From: Dehalococcoidales bacterium
Lineage (GTDB): Bacteria > Chloroflexota > Dehalococcoidia > Dehalococcoidales > UBA2162
Length of the DNA stretch: 52,066 nt
Direction of reading: 5' to 3'
Assembly (NCBI GenBank): GCA_030690265.1
Contig: JAUYHA010000142.1
Coordinates: 1 to 52,066, forward strand
The notes beneath the pieces were generated by a model. It was given only the letters and a program-made list of their open reading frames with translations, ran no database searches and was not told the origin of the DNA. A program made the position numbers and the translations under genes. Shown here piece after piece: positions 8,567 to 16,447 of the stretch; the first letter of the stretch is position 1; each line of letters starts with the position of its first letter.

Positions 8567-10291
8567 CTAGATATTACTTATCGGAAGTTTGGCCGAATCA
8601 GAGAGAGCCTTTACTTTTCTCTTGGGTTCCTCAATGACCTTGCCCAAAGCTGCTCCTGGCGGCACCATAGGATAAACATTTTCTTCAGGTTCCACAACAA
8701 AATCTATCAGGAAGGGGACCTCTTCCGCCATGGCTTGCTCAATCGCCGGGACTACTTCTTCCCGGCGCTTAACTCTTAAAGCCGGAATGCCATATGCCTC
8801 AGCCACCTTCACATAGTCCGGGCCGCTCAGCGGCGTGGCTACATATCGCTTCCCGTAAAAAAGTTCCTGCCACTGTCTCACCATTCCCAGATAGCCGTTA
8901 TTGATAATGGCTATTTTCACGGCTGCTTTCTCCTGAACTATAGTGGCTAACTCCTGAACGGTCATCTGGAAACTGCCGTCCCCATCTATGCACCAGACAA
9001 TATCATCAGGGCAGCCTACCTTAACGCCAAAAGCCGCCGGCAGGCCAAAACCCATTGTCCCCAGTCCACCCGAAGAGATAAAACTGTTTGGCTTATCATA
9101 CCAGTAATGCTGAGCCGCCCACATCTGGTTCTGTCCTACTCCGGTAACAATAGTTGCCTTACCCCTGGTCACTTCGTAAATCTTGCGAATGACAAACTGG
9201 GGCAGCAAGCTTTCACTATCCCTGATGGTTATTGAGGGGTGTTCCTTCCGCCAGGTATTGAGCTGCTTCAGCCAATCAATATCCTGGGCGGGAGTAACCA
9301 GCTTATTCAACTGCTTCAAGACGGTCTTCACATCGCCAACTATCGGCACATCCACCGCCACATTTTTACCAATTTCTGCCGGGTCTATGTCAATATGGAT
9401 AATCCGAGCCCCGGGAGCAAAGCCACTTACATTAGCCGTAGCTCTGTCATCAAACCTCATCCCGATGGCAATAAGAACATCGCAGGCGCTAACCGCCATA
9501 TTGGCATAAGCCATGCCGTGCATCCCGAGCATGCCGAAACTCAGAATGTGGCTCTCGGGAAAACAGCCGATACCCAGTAAAGTAGTCACCACCGGTGCCT
9601 GGGCTGTCTCAGCCAATTGTTTTAGCTCGTTATAGGCTCCGGAAATGATTGCTCCCCTGCCGGCCAGGATGAGAGGCTGCCGGGCTTCATTAATGAGTTT
9701 AGCTGCCTTCTTAATCTGGGTCGGATGTCCCTGGAGCGTTGGCTTATAGCCGGGCAGGTTAACTTTGCTCGGGTAGTGATATTCTACTTCCTCCTGGAAG
9801 ACATCCCGCGGTATATCAATAAGCACCGGCCCGGGACGTCCGGTCCTTGCCAGATGAAATGCCTCCTTAACTGTTCTGGCTAACGAACCTGCCTCAAGAA
9901 CAAGATAGTTATGCTTGGTAATGGGCAGAGTGATACCGGTAATATCCACCTCCTGGAAAGCGTCTTTACCGATAAAGGGCCTGGCTACCTGACCGGTTAT
10001 CGCCACCATGGGAGCGGAATCAAGGTAAGCATTGGCAATCCCGGTTACCAGGTTGGTTGCTCCCGGACCGGAGGTAGCAAAGCATACCCCCACCTTTCCC
10101 GTAGCCCGGGCATAACCATCGGCAGCGTGAGCGGCACCCTGCTCATGACGGGCCAGAATATGGCGCAGCCCGGGATATTGAGGCAGGGTATCATAGAGGG
10201 GCAAAACAGCCCCGCCAAGAATACCGAAAATCACTTCTACCTCTTCTTTCAGCAAGCTCTCACATAAAATTTGAGCACCAGTCAACTTCAT
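8567..10291 (-). CDS. ilvB: Acetolactate synthase large (catalytic) subunit
   Basis: Thiamine-diphosphate enzyme that forms 2-acetolactate or 2-acetohydroxybutyrate. 574 residues, a normal length. Visible parts: the N-terminal FGILGGAVLPLYD; RHEQGAAHAADGYARATG with the catalytic glutamate; TSGPGATNLVTGIANAYLDS; and the C-terminal ThDP/Mg2+ motif GDGSFQMTVQELATIVQ ending in INNGYLGMVRQWQ. It follows ilvD after the DUF2283/DUF4258 pair and precedes ilvH. It is probably controlled by the attenuator upstream of ilvD. Confidence 0.96.
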   Translation of the reverse strand: MKLTGAQILCESLLKEEVEVIFGILGGAVLPLYDTLPQYPGLRHILARHEQGAAHAADGYARATGKVGVCFATSGPGATNLVTGIANAYLDSAPMVAITGQVARPFIGKDAFQEVDITGITLPITKHNYLVLEAGSLARTVKEAFHLARTGRPGPVLIDIPRDVFQEEVEYHYPSKVNLPGYKPTLQGHPTQIKKAAKLINEARQPLILAGRGAIISGAYNELKQLAETAQAPVVTTLLGIGCFPESHILSFGMLGMHGMAYANMAVSACDVLIAIGMRFDDRATANVSGFAPGARIIHIDIDPAEIGKNVAVDVPIVGDVKTVLKQLNKLVTPAQDIDWLKQLNTWRKEHPSITIRDSESLLPQFVIRKIYEVTRGKATIVTGVGQNQMWAAQHYWYDKPNSFISSGGLGTMGFGLPAAFGVKVGCPDDIVWCIDGDGSFQMTVQELATIVQEKAAVKIAIINNGYLGMVRQWQELFYGKRYVATPLSGPDYVKVAEAYGIPALRVKRREEVVPAIEQAMAEEVPFLIDFVVEPEENVYPMVPPGAALGKVIEEPKRKVKALSDSAKLPISNI

Positions 10292-10318
10292 AATCTAGGC
10301 TTCCCTTCCTCTTTCAGA

Positions 10319-10534
10319 TTAGGCGGCTAAGTTTAAAGGCATCTGAATGTCCACTCTGGCCAGGTCTTCTGGTCGAAAGCGGGTACTTGCCTCCAAAACT
10401 TCAATCCCAAGAAGGGTATTTCCCTTGCCCATATCAATGATAATCCCCTCTTCAACTTCTTTGTTGGCGACAAACTCACCATCAGAGAACTTTATGTACA
10501 TAGCATCGGCTTTTGTGTCATATGTAATTTGCAT
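10319..10534 (-). CDS. DUF2283 domain protein
   Basis: 71-residue protein with the DUF2283 pattern: ITYDTKADAMYIKFSDGEF, then EEGIIIDMGKGNTLLGIEVLEAS. Function is unknown. Such proteins often occur next to a DUF4258 protein, an arrangement like small toxin-antitoxin pairs, and a DUF4258 remnant lies immediately upstream here (10545-10778). The ATG is preceded by AGAGGGGAA. The pair is wedged between ilvD and ilvB in the same direction, so it would be transcribed with the operon. The C-terminus is Ala/Leu-rich and ends normally. Confidence 0.8.
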   Translation of the reverse strand: MQITYDTKADAMYIKFSDGEFVANKEVEEGIIIDMGKGNTLLGIEVLEASTRFRPEDLARVDIQMPLNLAA

Positions 10535-10544
10535 TTCCCCTCTT

Positions 10545-10778
10545 TTAATCCCAAATCACAGAGATAATAACGAACCTTTCATCTTCTTTGTTATATACAA
10601 CTTTAATTTTCCGGTTGCCCAAACTTTTGTAAGCTAGTAATCTGCTTTTATATCCTGCATCTGTTTGCTCAGGATTAGCCAGCGTGTCCCTCACCATTTC
10701 TTTAGTGATTCCTCTAACTGACATCCGCCCAAGGGCATGGTCAGTCTATATGATACGCTGTTCTTCTATGTCCGTTAA
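10545..10778 (-). pseudogene. DUF4258-like gene broken by an in-frame stop and lost start
   Basis: Translation of this gap gives a DUF4258-like sequence: TDHALGRMSVRGITKEMV, then a charged middle, then KIKVVYNKEDERFVIISVIWD. A good ribosome site (AAGGAGGG, 10780-10787) lies right after the ilvD stop. The expected start position carries TTA (10778-10776) instead of TTG or ATG, and an in-frame TAG (10748-10746) cuts the gene just before the conserved THA/DHA segment. Translation could only restart at ATG 10724, giving 59 residues that lack the conserved HALGRM histidine. I read it as a decayed partner of the DUF2283 gene. A functional short form is possible. Confidence 0.65.
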
Positions 10779-10788
10779 TCCCTCCTTG

Positions 10789-12453
10789 TTACCTAAACAC
10801 GGCTCCGCTGCTAGCTGAAGAAACCATCTCGGCATAGCGCCTGAGATAGCCTGTTTTTACCTTAGGCACAAACTCAGCCAGTTTAGCCAGACGAGCGGAT
10901 ATCTCTTTATCACTGAGCTCTACCTCAAGCTTACACCCTGGGATATCAATCTTGATTATATCCCCATCGGCTAAGGCAGCGATAGGTCCACGGCTGGCGG
11001 CCTCCGGGGAGACATGCCCGATAGCTGCCCCGCGAGTTGCCCCGGAGAAGCGCCCGTCAGTTATCAGGGCTACTTCTTTATCCATCCCCATACCGCTCAA
11101 GAGAGAGGTAGGAGTGAGCATCTCTCTCATCCCGGGGCCTCCTTTAGGCCCTTCGTAACGAATAACTATGACCTGCCCCGCTTTTATACCACCCCTCATT
11201 ATAGCCTGGGTTGCTTCTTCTTCAGAGTCAAAGATTATGGCAGGTCCCTGATGAACCATCATTTCCGGAGCTACGGCTGCCCTTTTCACCACCGCCCCCT
11301 CCGGGGCCAGATTGCCAGAAAGGATGGCAGTACCCCCGCTTGGTGAATAAGCATTAGCCATAGAGCGAATAACCTCTCTATCCCTAACCCTTCCTTGAGC
11401 GATAATTTCAGCCACCGTTTTCCTGGACACTGTTTTTGCCTTCAGTTTTAATAATCCTTCCAGCTCTTTCATCACCGCGGCGATGCCCCCGGCCCGGTCC
11501 AAGTCCTCAATGTGATAATCGCCCCCCGGCCGCAGCTTACATAGCTGCGGAGTAGCCTCGCTTATTTCGTTTATCATCGACAGAGGGAAATCCACACCGG
11601 CCTCATGAGCCACTGCCGTAAAATGTAGAATAGAATTGGTGCTGCCACCCAGTGCCATATCCACGGTAAAAGCGTTATGAATGGAATCCTTGTTTATAAT
11701 ATCCCGGGGGCAGATATTGCCAGCCAGTAACTCCATAATCTGCTGTCCCGCTTCCTCAGCCAGCTGTTTCCGCCTGGCATCAACCGCCGGAATAGTGCCG
11801 TTACCGGGCAGTCCCATACCCAGTGCCTCGGTCAGGCAGTTCATAGTATTGGCGGTGAACATTCCGGAGCAGCTGCCATAACCGGGACAGGCTGACCTTT
11901 CCAGTTCTGCTAGTTCTGATTCGGTCATCTGTCCGCTGGCTACCTTACCCACTGCTTCAAAGACGGAACTAAGGTCAACTTCGGCAAAGCCATCGCCGGT
12001 TGGCAGGCACCCTTTCAGCATCGGGCCGCCGCTGATGAAGATGGCAGGTATATTCAGCCTGGCGGCAGCCATAAGCATCCCGGGGATAATCTTGTCACAG
12101 TTGGGGATAAGCACCAGGGCGTCAAAAGCGTGAGCCTCAGCCACCGTCTCCACCGAGTCAGCGATTAATTCCCGGCTGGGTAAGCTATATTTCATTCCTG
12201 AGTGATTCATAGCGATACCGTCGCACACGGCGATGGCATTAACCTCAAAAGGCACCCCACCATTGCTGCGGACTCCAGCCTTAACCGCTTCGGCGATGCC
12301 CCTTAAATGGATATGGCCGGGGACAATCTCACTGAAGCTGTTAATGATACCGATAAAAGGCTTATCTATTTCAGCCGGCGAACAACCCAAAGCATACAAT
12401 AAAGAGCGGTGAGGAGCCCGTTCTACACCTCTTTTGATGGCATCACTTTTCAT
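10789..12453 (-). CDS. ilvD: Dihydroxy-acid dehydratase
   Basis: Iron-sulfur dehydratase forming 2-oxoisovalerate and 2-oxo-3-methylvalerate. 554 residues, full length. Cluster and metal ligands are visible in NCDKIIPGM and in [19 protein letters not shown]. Further family blocks are [14 protein letters not shown] and [19 protein letters not shown] near the C-terminus. It is the first structural gene of the operon. The ATG follows AGAGAAGAG, about 30 bases beyond the terminator T-run of the attenuator, so readthrough of that terminator should control expression of the whole operon. Confidence 0.96.
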   Translation of the reverse strand: MKSDAIKRGVERAPHRSLLYALGCSPAEIDKPFIGIINSFSEIVPGHIHLRGIAEAVKAGVRSNGGVPFEVNAIAVCDGIAMNHSGMKYSLPSRELIADSVETVAEAHAFDALVLIPNCDKIIPGMLMAAARLNIPAIFISGGPMLKGCLPTGDGFAEVDLSSVFEAVGKVASGQMTESELAELERSACPGYGSCSGMFTANTMNCLTEALGMGLPGNGTIPAVDARRKQLAEEAGQQIMELLAGNICPRDIINKDSIHNAFTVDMALGGSTNSILHFTAVAHEAGVDFPLSMINEISEATPQLCKLRPGGDYHIEDLDRAGGIAAVMKELEGLLKLKAKTVSRKTVAEIIAQGRVRDREVIRSMANAYSPSGGTAILSGNLAPEGAVVKRAAVAPEMMVHQGPAIIFDSEEEATQAIMRGGIKAGQVIVIRYEGPKGGPGMREMLTPTSLLSGMGMDKEVALITDGRFSGATRGAAIGHVSPEAASRGPIAALADGDIIKIDIPGCKLEVELSDKEISARLAKLAEFVPKVKTGYLRRYAEMVSSASSGAVFR

Positions 12454-12486
12454 CTCTTCTCTTTACTATCTCCCCTCATTGTTAAT

Positions 12487-12537
12487 AAAAAAGCCGCCTT
12501 TACCAAGACGGCCCCTCTGGAACGAATTAGCCGTCCG
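12487..12537 (-). terminator. Attenuator: terminator and competing antiterminator hairpins upstream of ilvD
   Basis: On the minus strand, GCCGTCTT (12512-12505) pairs with AAGGCGGC (12500-12493) around the four-base loop GGTA. Eight pairs form (one G-U), followed by six Ts (12492-12487): a classic intrinsic terminator. The same GCCGTC can instead pair with GACGGC (12535-12530), which begins four bases after the leader-peptide stop. The two structures exclude each other. A ribosome that reaches the leader stop would cover GACGGC and let the terminator form. One stalled on the Val/Ile/Leu codons would leave it free to form the antiterminator. Confidence 0.85.
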
Positions 12538-12538
12538 A

Positions 12539-12586
12539 TTACGAATAGGTAACAATAACAAGGATAACATCAGCAGTATTTATCAT
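12539..12586 (-). CDS. ilv operon leader peptide
   Basis: Fifteen-codon open frame encoding MINTADVILVIVTYS and ending in TAA. Residues 7-12 are Val-Ile-Leu-Val-Ile-Val, so all three branched-chain amino acids are sensed in one run. It lies between a consensus-like promoter and mutually exclusive hairpins in front of ilvD, the layout of enterobacterial ilv and leu attenuators. When a charged branched-chain tRNA is scarce, the ribosome would stall here and allow readthrough. There is no Shine-Dalgarno sequence, and the predicted transcript start is only two to four bases before the ATG, so translation may be leaderless. The peptide itself probably has no other role. Confidence 0.85.
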   Translation of the reverse strand: MINTADVILVIVTYS

Positions 12587-12596
12587 ATTGCTATCT

Positions 12597-12625
12597 AAGG
12601 TAGCAAAGTTCTGCTTTAATGTCAA
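12597..12625 (-). promoter_or_regulatory. Sigma70-type promoter of the ilv-leu operon
   Basis: TTGACA (12625-12620) and TACCTT (12602-12597) are 17 bases apart on the minus strand. The -35 is perfect and the -10 is weak. Transcription should begin near 12590-12588, immediately before the leader-peptide ATG at 12586. Confidence 0.75.
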
Positions 12626-12741
12626 GCAAAGCCGTTTGAGGTCGTCAGGCATAAACGGTCTGGAGAACTTCTGCCTGCTGGTCTGGTCACTGGCTTGAAT
12701 ACTATGCTAGAATTAGGAGGCGATACTGAAACCGAACTTTA

Positions 12742-15700
12742 TTGCCCGGTGTGATAAGACAAGTGGAAAAAACTAGCGAGAGAGTTAAACTTGTTCCTGA
12801 CGAAGAAGCGGAGAAGCTTTTCCGGCAGATGATGGAAGAGCCTCTATCCCGGGCTGCTGAAATGGGCGCCGTAGATATTGTGGTAGGAATCCCCTTTTAC
12901 AATGAAACTGATACCATAGCTTCAGTGGTACGGACAGTAAGAGAGGGGCTGGAAGAGTTCTATCCGGGGCAGAAAGCAATCATTGTCGCCGTTGGCTCAC
13001 CGGCAGGCAGCGAATGCTGTGATGTTTTCAGGAAAGTCCCCGAAAGTGAGACGATAAGACATATCTCCTTTCTACTTGATGATGAAAGAGTCAGCGGCAA
13101 AGGCTGGGCTATCCGTGCCGCTATAGAAATTGCCCGGATGGCCGGGGCTGACCTGGCTGTCCTTGAAGCTGACCTGGTCACTGAGGAACGCAATGGTGAA
13201 ATTGAAGGACTAATCCCGGACTGGCTCTATCTTCTGCTTGAGCCAATTAAGGGACAGGGGATGGACCTGGTTGCCTCTCGCTTCAACCGTCACTATCTTG
13301 AATCACCTATTTCCAGTCAGCTGGTTTACCCTTTGCTGACCGCCATTTACGATTGCCCTATTCATGATGTCCTGGGAGGACAGTGGGGAATTTCCCACCG
13401 CCTGGTGCGTACCTATGCGCAGAGCCTTGCTTCTCAGCAAAGCGCTGAGATTGGTGGCTATGGTATTGACATCTGGCTGGCAACCAAAGCGGTGACAGGT
13501 GGTGTCAGGATATGTGAAAGTAATCTGGGGCTGAAGATTCCCGGTGCCTCACGAAAAATGGAACTCAAGTTGCGGCATGTTGTCGAAACATTATTTCAAC
13601 GGATTATCGCCGACCGGGAGTGGTGGGCACAGGAAGAAGCAGTAGAAACACCTCTGCGGCATCGACTGGCTACCTTTGGCCCCAAACAGATGGGGCGAAC
13701 CCGATGGGTAGAAATAAACATCGGGCAGCTATTGTCAAGGTATCAGCGCGGGTTTAATCGGTTTCACCAAATTTACACTTCTATTCTGCCCGACGACACC
13801 TGCCAGCAACTGGAAGGGCTGGGTAAAAGTGATGCCGGCAGTTTCCTTATCCCTGATAATTCCTGGGTGAGGGCTATCTACCATTTCTTACTTGCCTTTG
13901 CCTTCGGTAAAGAGTTTGACAAAGGCGACTTAATCAGCGCCATTGTCCCCCTTTTTGAGGGGCGCCTGGCCGGTTTCATCCTTACAACATCATCGCTATG
14001 GCAAAAACTGCTGCCGTCAATAAACCGCCGGGAGGCTCAGGAACTGCTCGCCCTTGAAGCGGACAGTCAGATTGAAGGGCTGGTAGATGAGTTCCTCCTC
14101 TGGAGACAGGACCTCCTGGCCAGGTGGCAGACCAGTGAAGAGATGCTTAAGCCTCCGGTGCCCAAGGTAACCTATCGCGAGTTCATCCCTAATGTCCACC
14201 TGGTAGTGCCCCTGGAAGTCACCAGCCCGGAAGGATACCCGGTCAGCGCCAACGGCATTTATGAAACAATCTTCTCCAGGTATAAAGCAGAGTTTGATGA
14301 CTTCATTTACAAACAGCTGGGTACTCCCCGTAATGCTGACTCGGCACAGATAGTCCAGCGGATTCGTGATAACCTGCATCAGGTGGAGAGTCAGCTGGAT
14401 AGCATCTTGCTGCCCGGCGACCTCCTGACCGTTGAGGGAACACGGCAGGTAGTTGAGATAATTATCAACTACTTTCATCAAGAGGATGCCTTCGTTCTTA
14501 ATCCAGGGATGGCATACCAGATTTTAGCCAAGAATCCTCCTTTCGGCTTGCTTACCCGGCTGGGCTATCCCAGTTGGCCTGCCCTGCTCAGAGAATATGA
14601 GCCAAATGAGGTACTGGCACTGGCTAACTGGTCTGAAGAAGGAGAGTATGAAGCACAGGTGCTGGCTCTGCTCCGCCGGACTATTAAGCCGGAGCATTTC
14701 GAAGCTACTAATCTGCAGCCAATAATAGTCAGCTACGAGCAGTTTCCCTCACTATTAGAGGTGGGGGAATGTGGCGGCTTGTGTAAGCTAACCGGTCGGC
14801 TGGTAGTCAGCAATCTGCGCAAGGGTGCTGGCGGCGAGTTTCCTAAACTGCGCTACTTTACCACCGTTGCCAAGCTGGTTATTGAAATGGAAAGGTGGGG
14901 CAGTATCTGGCGGAGGTGGGCTGAGGAGAAAAGAGAGCTAAAAGACAGGATAGTAAATTCTATAGAGGGCCACTGGGGGAGAGAGCCACTCTCTGCCCAC
15001 AATATCTTTGAGAACGAGCATCAACGTATATTTACAGAGAGGCTGAAAAAATTGGCACAGCGGCTTGCTGAGACAGCCGGTAATGATAGCCCCCGTCTGG
15101 CTTTAGCTGAAAATCTCCAGAAACTGGCTTATTCTTATCATCTGGCACTGACACTGCCTGATGGGACATTTGTTCCCTGTTCTGCCTGGACCTGGGCAAG
15201 CTACAGCGCTAAAGGGGGTGTGGGACTGCCCACGCCCTTCTCGCTGCATGTTGAGCGGGACTGGTCTTCGCGTGACTTCCTGGTGGAGTACTTCAAGGCA
15301 TCCGGAGGCAGAGAAGAAGCCATAGATGAGAAGATTGTAGAGCTTATGGAGCAGGGTAAAGAATGGATGGACCTGGCCCCTATCCTGCTCGGCACCGCCA
15401 AAGAAGCTGACGCCATAATTCAAACGGAGCCGGCTCCACCTCGGCTGCCTTCTGCCGGGAGCTTGGTACGCTATGAAGGGAACCCGTTGCTCAAGCCGAT
15501 AAAAGAGCATGCCTGGGAAACAAAGTATGTGCTCAACCCGGCGGCTATAAGGCTCAACGGCAAGGTCTATATGGTATACCGGGCCTTCGGCGAGGATAAT
15601 ATCTCTCGTCTCGGGCTGGCGGTCAGTGAAGACGGGGTTAAGTTTACCGAAAGGCTGGCAAAGCCGATATTTGAACCAGTGGGCAGAAATGAAGAAAAAG

Positions 15701-16443
15701 GATGCGAGGATGCCCGGCTGACTCTGATTGGTGAGCGTCTTTTCATGGTTTATACCGCTTACAGCGGCACGGTGGCTCAGATTGGTATGGCTTCCATAGC
15801 CGTAAATGATTTCCTGAGCTACAAGTGGCACTGGCAAAGGCACGGCATGGTTTTCCCCGGCTTCACTGACAAGGATGGCGCTTTATTCCCCGAAATGTTC
15901 AATGGCAAGTATGCTATGCTCCACAGGGTCGACCCTCACATCTGGATAACCTTTTCCTCTCATCTCCATTGCCCCTGGCCGAGGTATGAACACAAGATAC
16001 TGGCTGACTCAACATACGGCCTGTTATGGGATGGGAAGAAAATTGGGGGTGGTGCTCCGCCCATAAAGACCAGATACGGCTGGCTGCTGATAACCCACGG
16101 TGTGGACTACCTCCGAATCTACCGGTTGGGTATTTTTTTGCTCGACCTGCTTGACCCGACGGTTGTCCTCTACCGCTCACCCAATGCCATCCTTGAACCA
16201 GCCGAAAAGTATGAGAAAGGCGAACCGGGTACAGACTGGGTGCCAAATGTGGTCTTTACCTGCGGGGCTGTGCCCGAAGCAGACGGGAAAGAGATGCTTG
16301 ATGCTGAGGATGAGCTATTGGTCTATTATGGAGCAGCCGATTCAGTGATTTGCGTGGCTCGAGCTAAACTGGGTGACTTGATTCCCCGTGAGTATCTGGA
16401 CAATTCGTTATCAAACGCCTACCGTAACTTGAGCAAAGGATAA
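12742..16443 (+). CDS. GT2-type glycosyltransferase fused to GH130-type glycoside phosphorylase
   Basis: 1233-residue multidomain protein. Residues about 40-290 look like a GT2/GT81-type glycosyltransferase, of the glucosyl-3-phosphoglycerate/mannosylglycerate synthase style: VDIVVGIPFYNETDTIASV, then VLEADLVTEE as the likely nucleotide-sugar/metal site. Residues about 300-900 match nothing I recognise. Residues about 907-1233 are a five-bladed GH130 domain: RYEGNPLLKP, GCEDARLTLIGERLFMVYTAY, DKDGALFPEMFNGKYAMLHR and LLVYYGAADSVICVA. GH130 enzymes phosphorolyse or hydrolyse beta-mannosides; the precise activity is not readable. No signal peptide is visible, so it is cytoplasmic. The start is uncertain: TTG 12742 is the first possible codon, GTG 12751 is an alternative, and AGGAGG (12715-12720) lies oddly far upstream. 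It is first in the glycan cluster and diverges from the ilv operon. Confidence 0.78.
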   Translation: MPGVIRQVEKTSERVKLVPDEEAEKLFRQMMEEPLSRAAEMGAVDIVVGIPFYNETDTIASVVRTVREGLEEFYPGQKAIIVAVGSPAGSECCDVFRKVPESETIRHISFLLDDERVSGKGWAIRAAIEIARMAGADLAVLEADLVTEERNGEIEGLIPDWLYLLLEPIKGQGMDLVASRFNRHYLESPISSQLVYPLLTAIYDCPIHDVLGGQWGISHRLVRTYAQSLASQQSAEIGGYGIDIWLATKAVTGGVRICESNLGLKIPGASRKMELKLRHVVETLFQRIIADREWWAQEEAVETPLRHRLATFGPKQMGRTRWVEINIGQLLSRYQRGFNRFHQIYTSILPDDTCQQLEGLGKSDAGSFLIPDNSWVRAIYHFLLAFAFGKEFDKGDLISAIVPLFEGRLAGFILTTSSLWQKLLPSINRREAQELLALEADSQIEGLVDEFLLWRQDLLARWQTSEEMLKPPVPKVTYREFIPNVHLVVPLEVTSPEGYPVSANGIYETIFSRYKAEFDDFIYKQLGTPRNADSAQIVQRIRDNLHQVESQLDSILLPGDLLTVEGTRQVVEIIINYFHQEDAFVLNPGMAYQILAKNPPFGLLTRLGYPSWPALLREYEPNEVLALANWSEEGEYEAQVLALLRRTIKPEHFEATNLQPIIVSYEQFPSLLEVGECGGLCKLTGRLVVSNLRKGAGGEFPKLRYFTTVAKLVIEMERWGSIWRRWAEEKRELKDRIVNSIEGHWGREPLSAHNIFENEHQRIFTERLKKLAQRLAETAGNDSPRLALAENLQKLAYSYHLALTLPDGTFVPCSAWTWASYSAKGGVGLPTPFSLHVERDWSSRDFLVEYFKASGGREEAIDEKIVELMEQGKEWMDLAPILLGTAKEADAIIQTEPAPPRLPSAGSLVRYEGNPLLKPIKEHAWETKYVLNPAAIRLNGKVYMVYRAFGEDNISRLGLAVSEDGVKFTERLAKPIFEPVGRNEEKGCEDARLTLIGERLFMVYTAYSGTVAQIGMASIAVNDFLSYKWHWQRHGMVFPGFTDKDGALFPEMFNGKYAMLHRVDPHIWITFSSHLHCPWPRYEHKILADSTYGLLWDGKKIGGGAPPIKTRYGWLLITHGVDYLRIYRLGIFLLDLLDPTVVLYRSPNAILEPAEKYEKGEPGTDWVPNVVFTCGAVPEADGKEMLDAEDELLVYYGAADSVICVARAKLGDLIPREYLDNSLSNAYRNLSKG

Positions 16444-16447
16444 GCTG

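Noticed and set aside
12480-12640. T-box riboswitch upstream of ilvD
   Set aside because: No T-box consensus or specifier-loop layout is present; the short leader peptide with alternative hairpins explains the region better.
15103-15843. 246-codon minus-strand open frame
   Set aside because: It lies antisense within the GH130 part of the GT2-GH130 gene, whose frame shows clear family motifs; the antisense protein has none.
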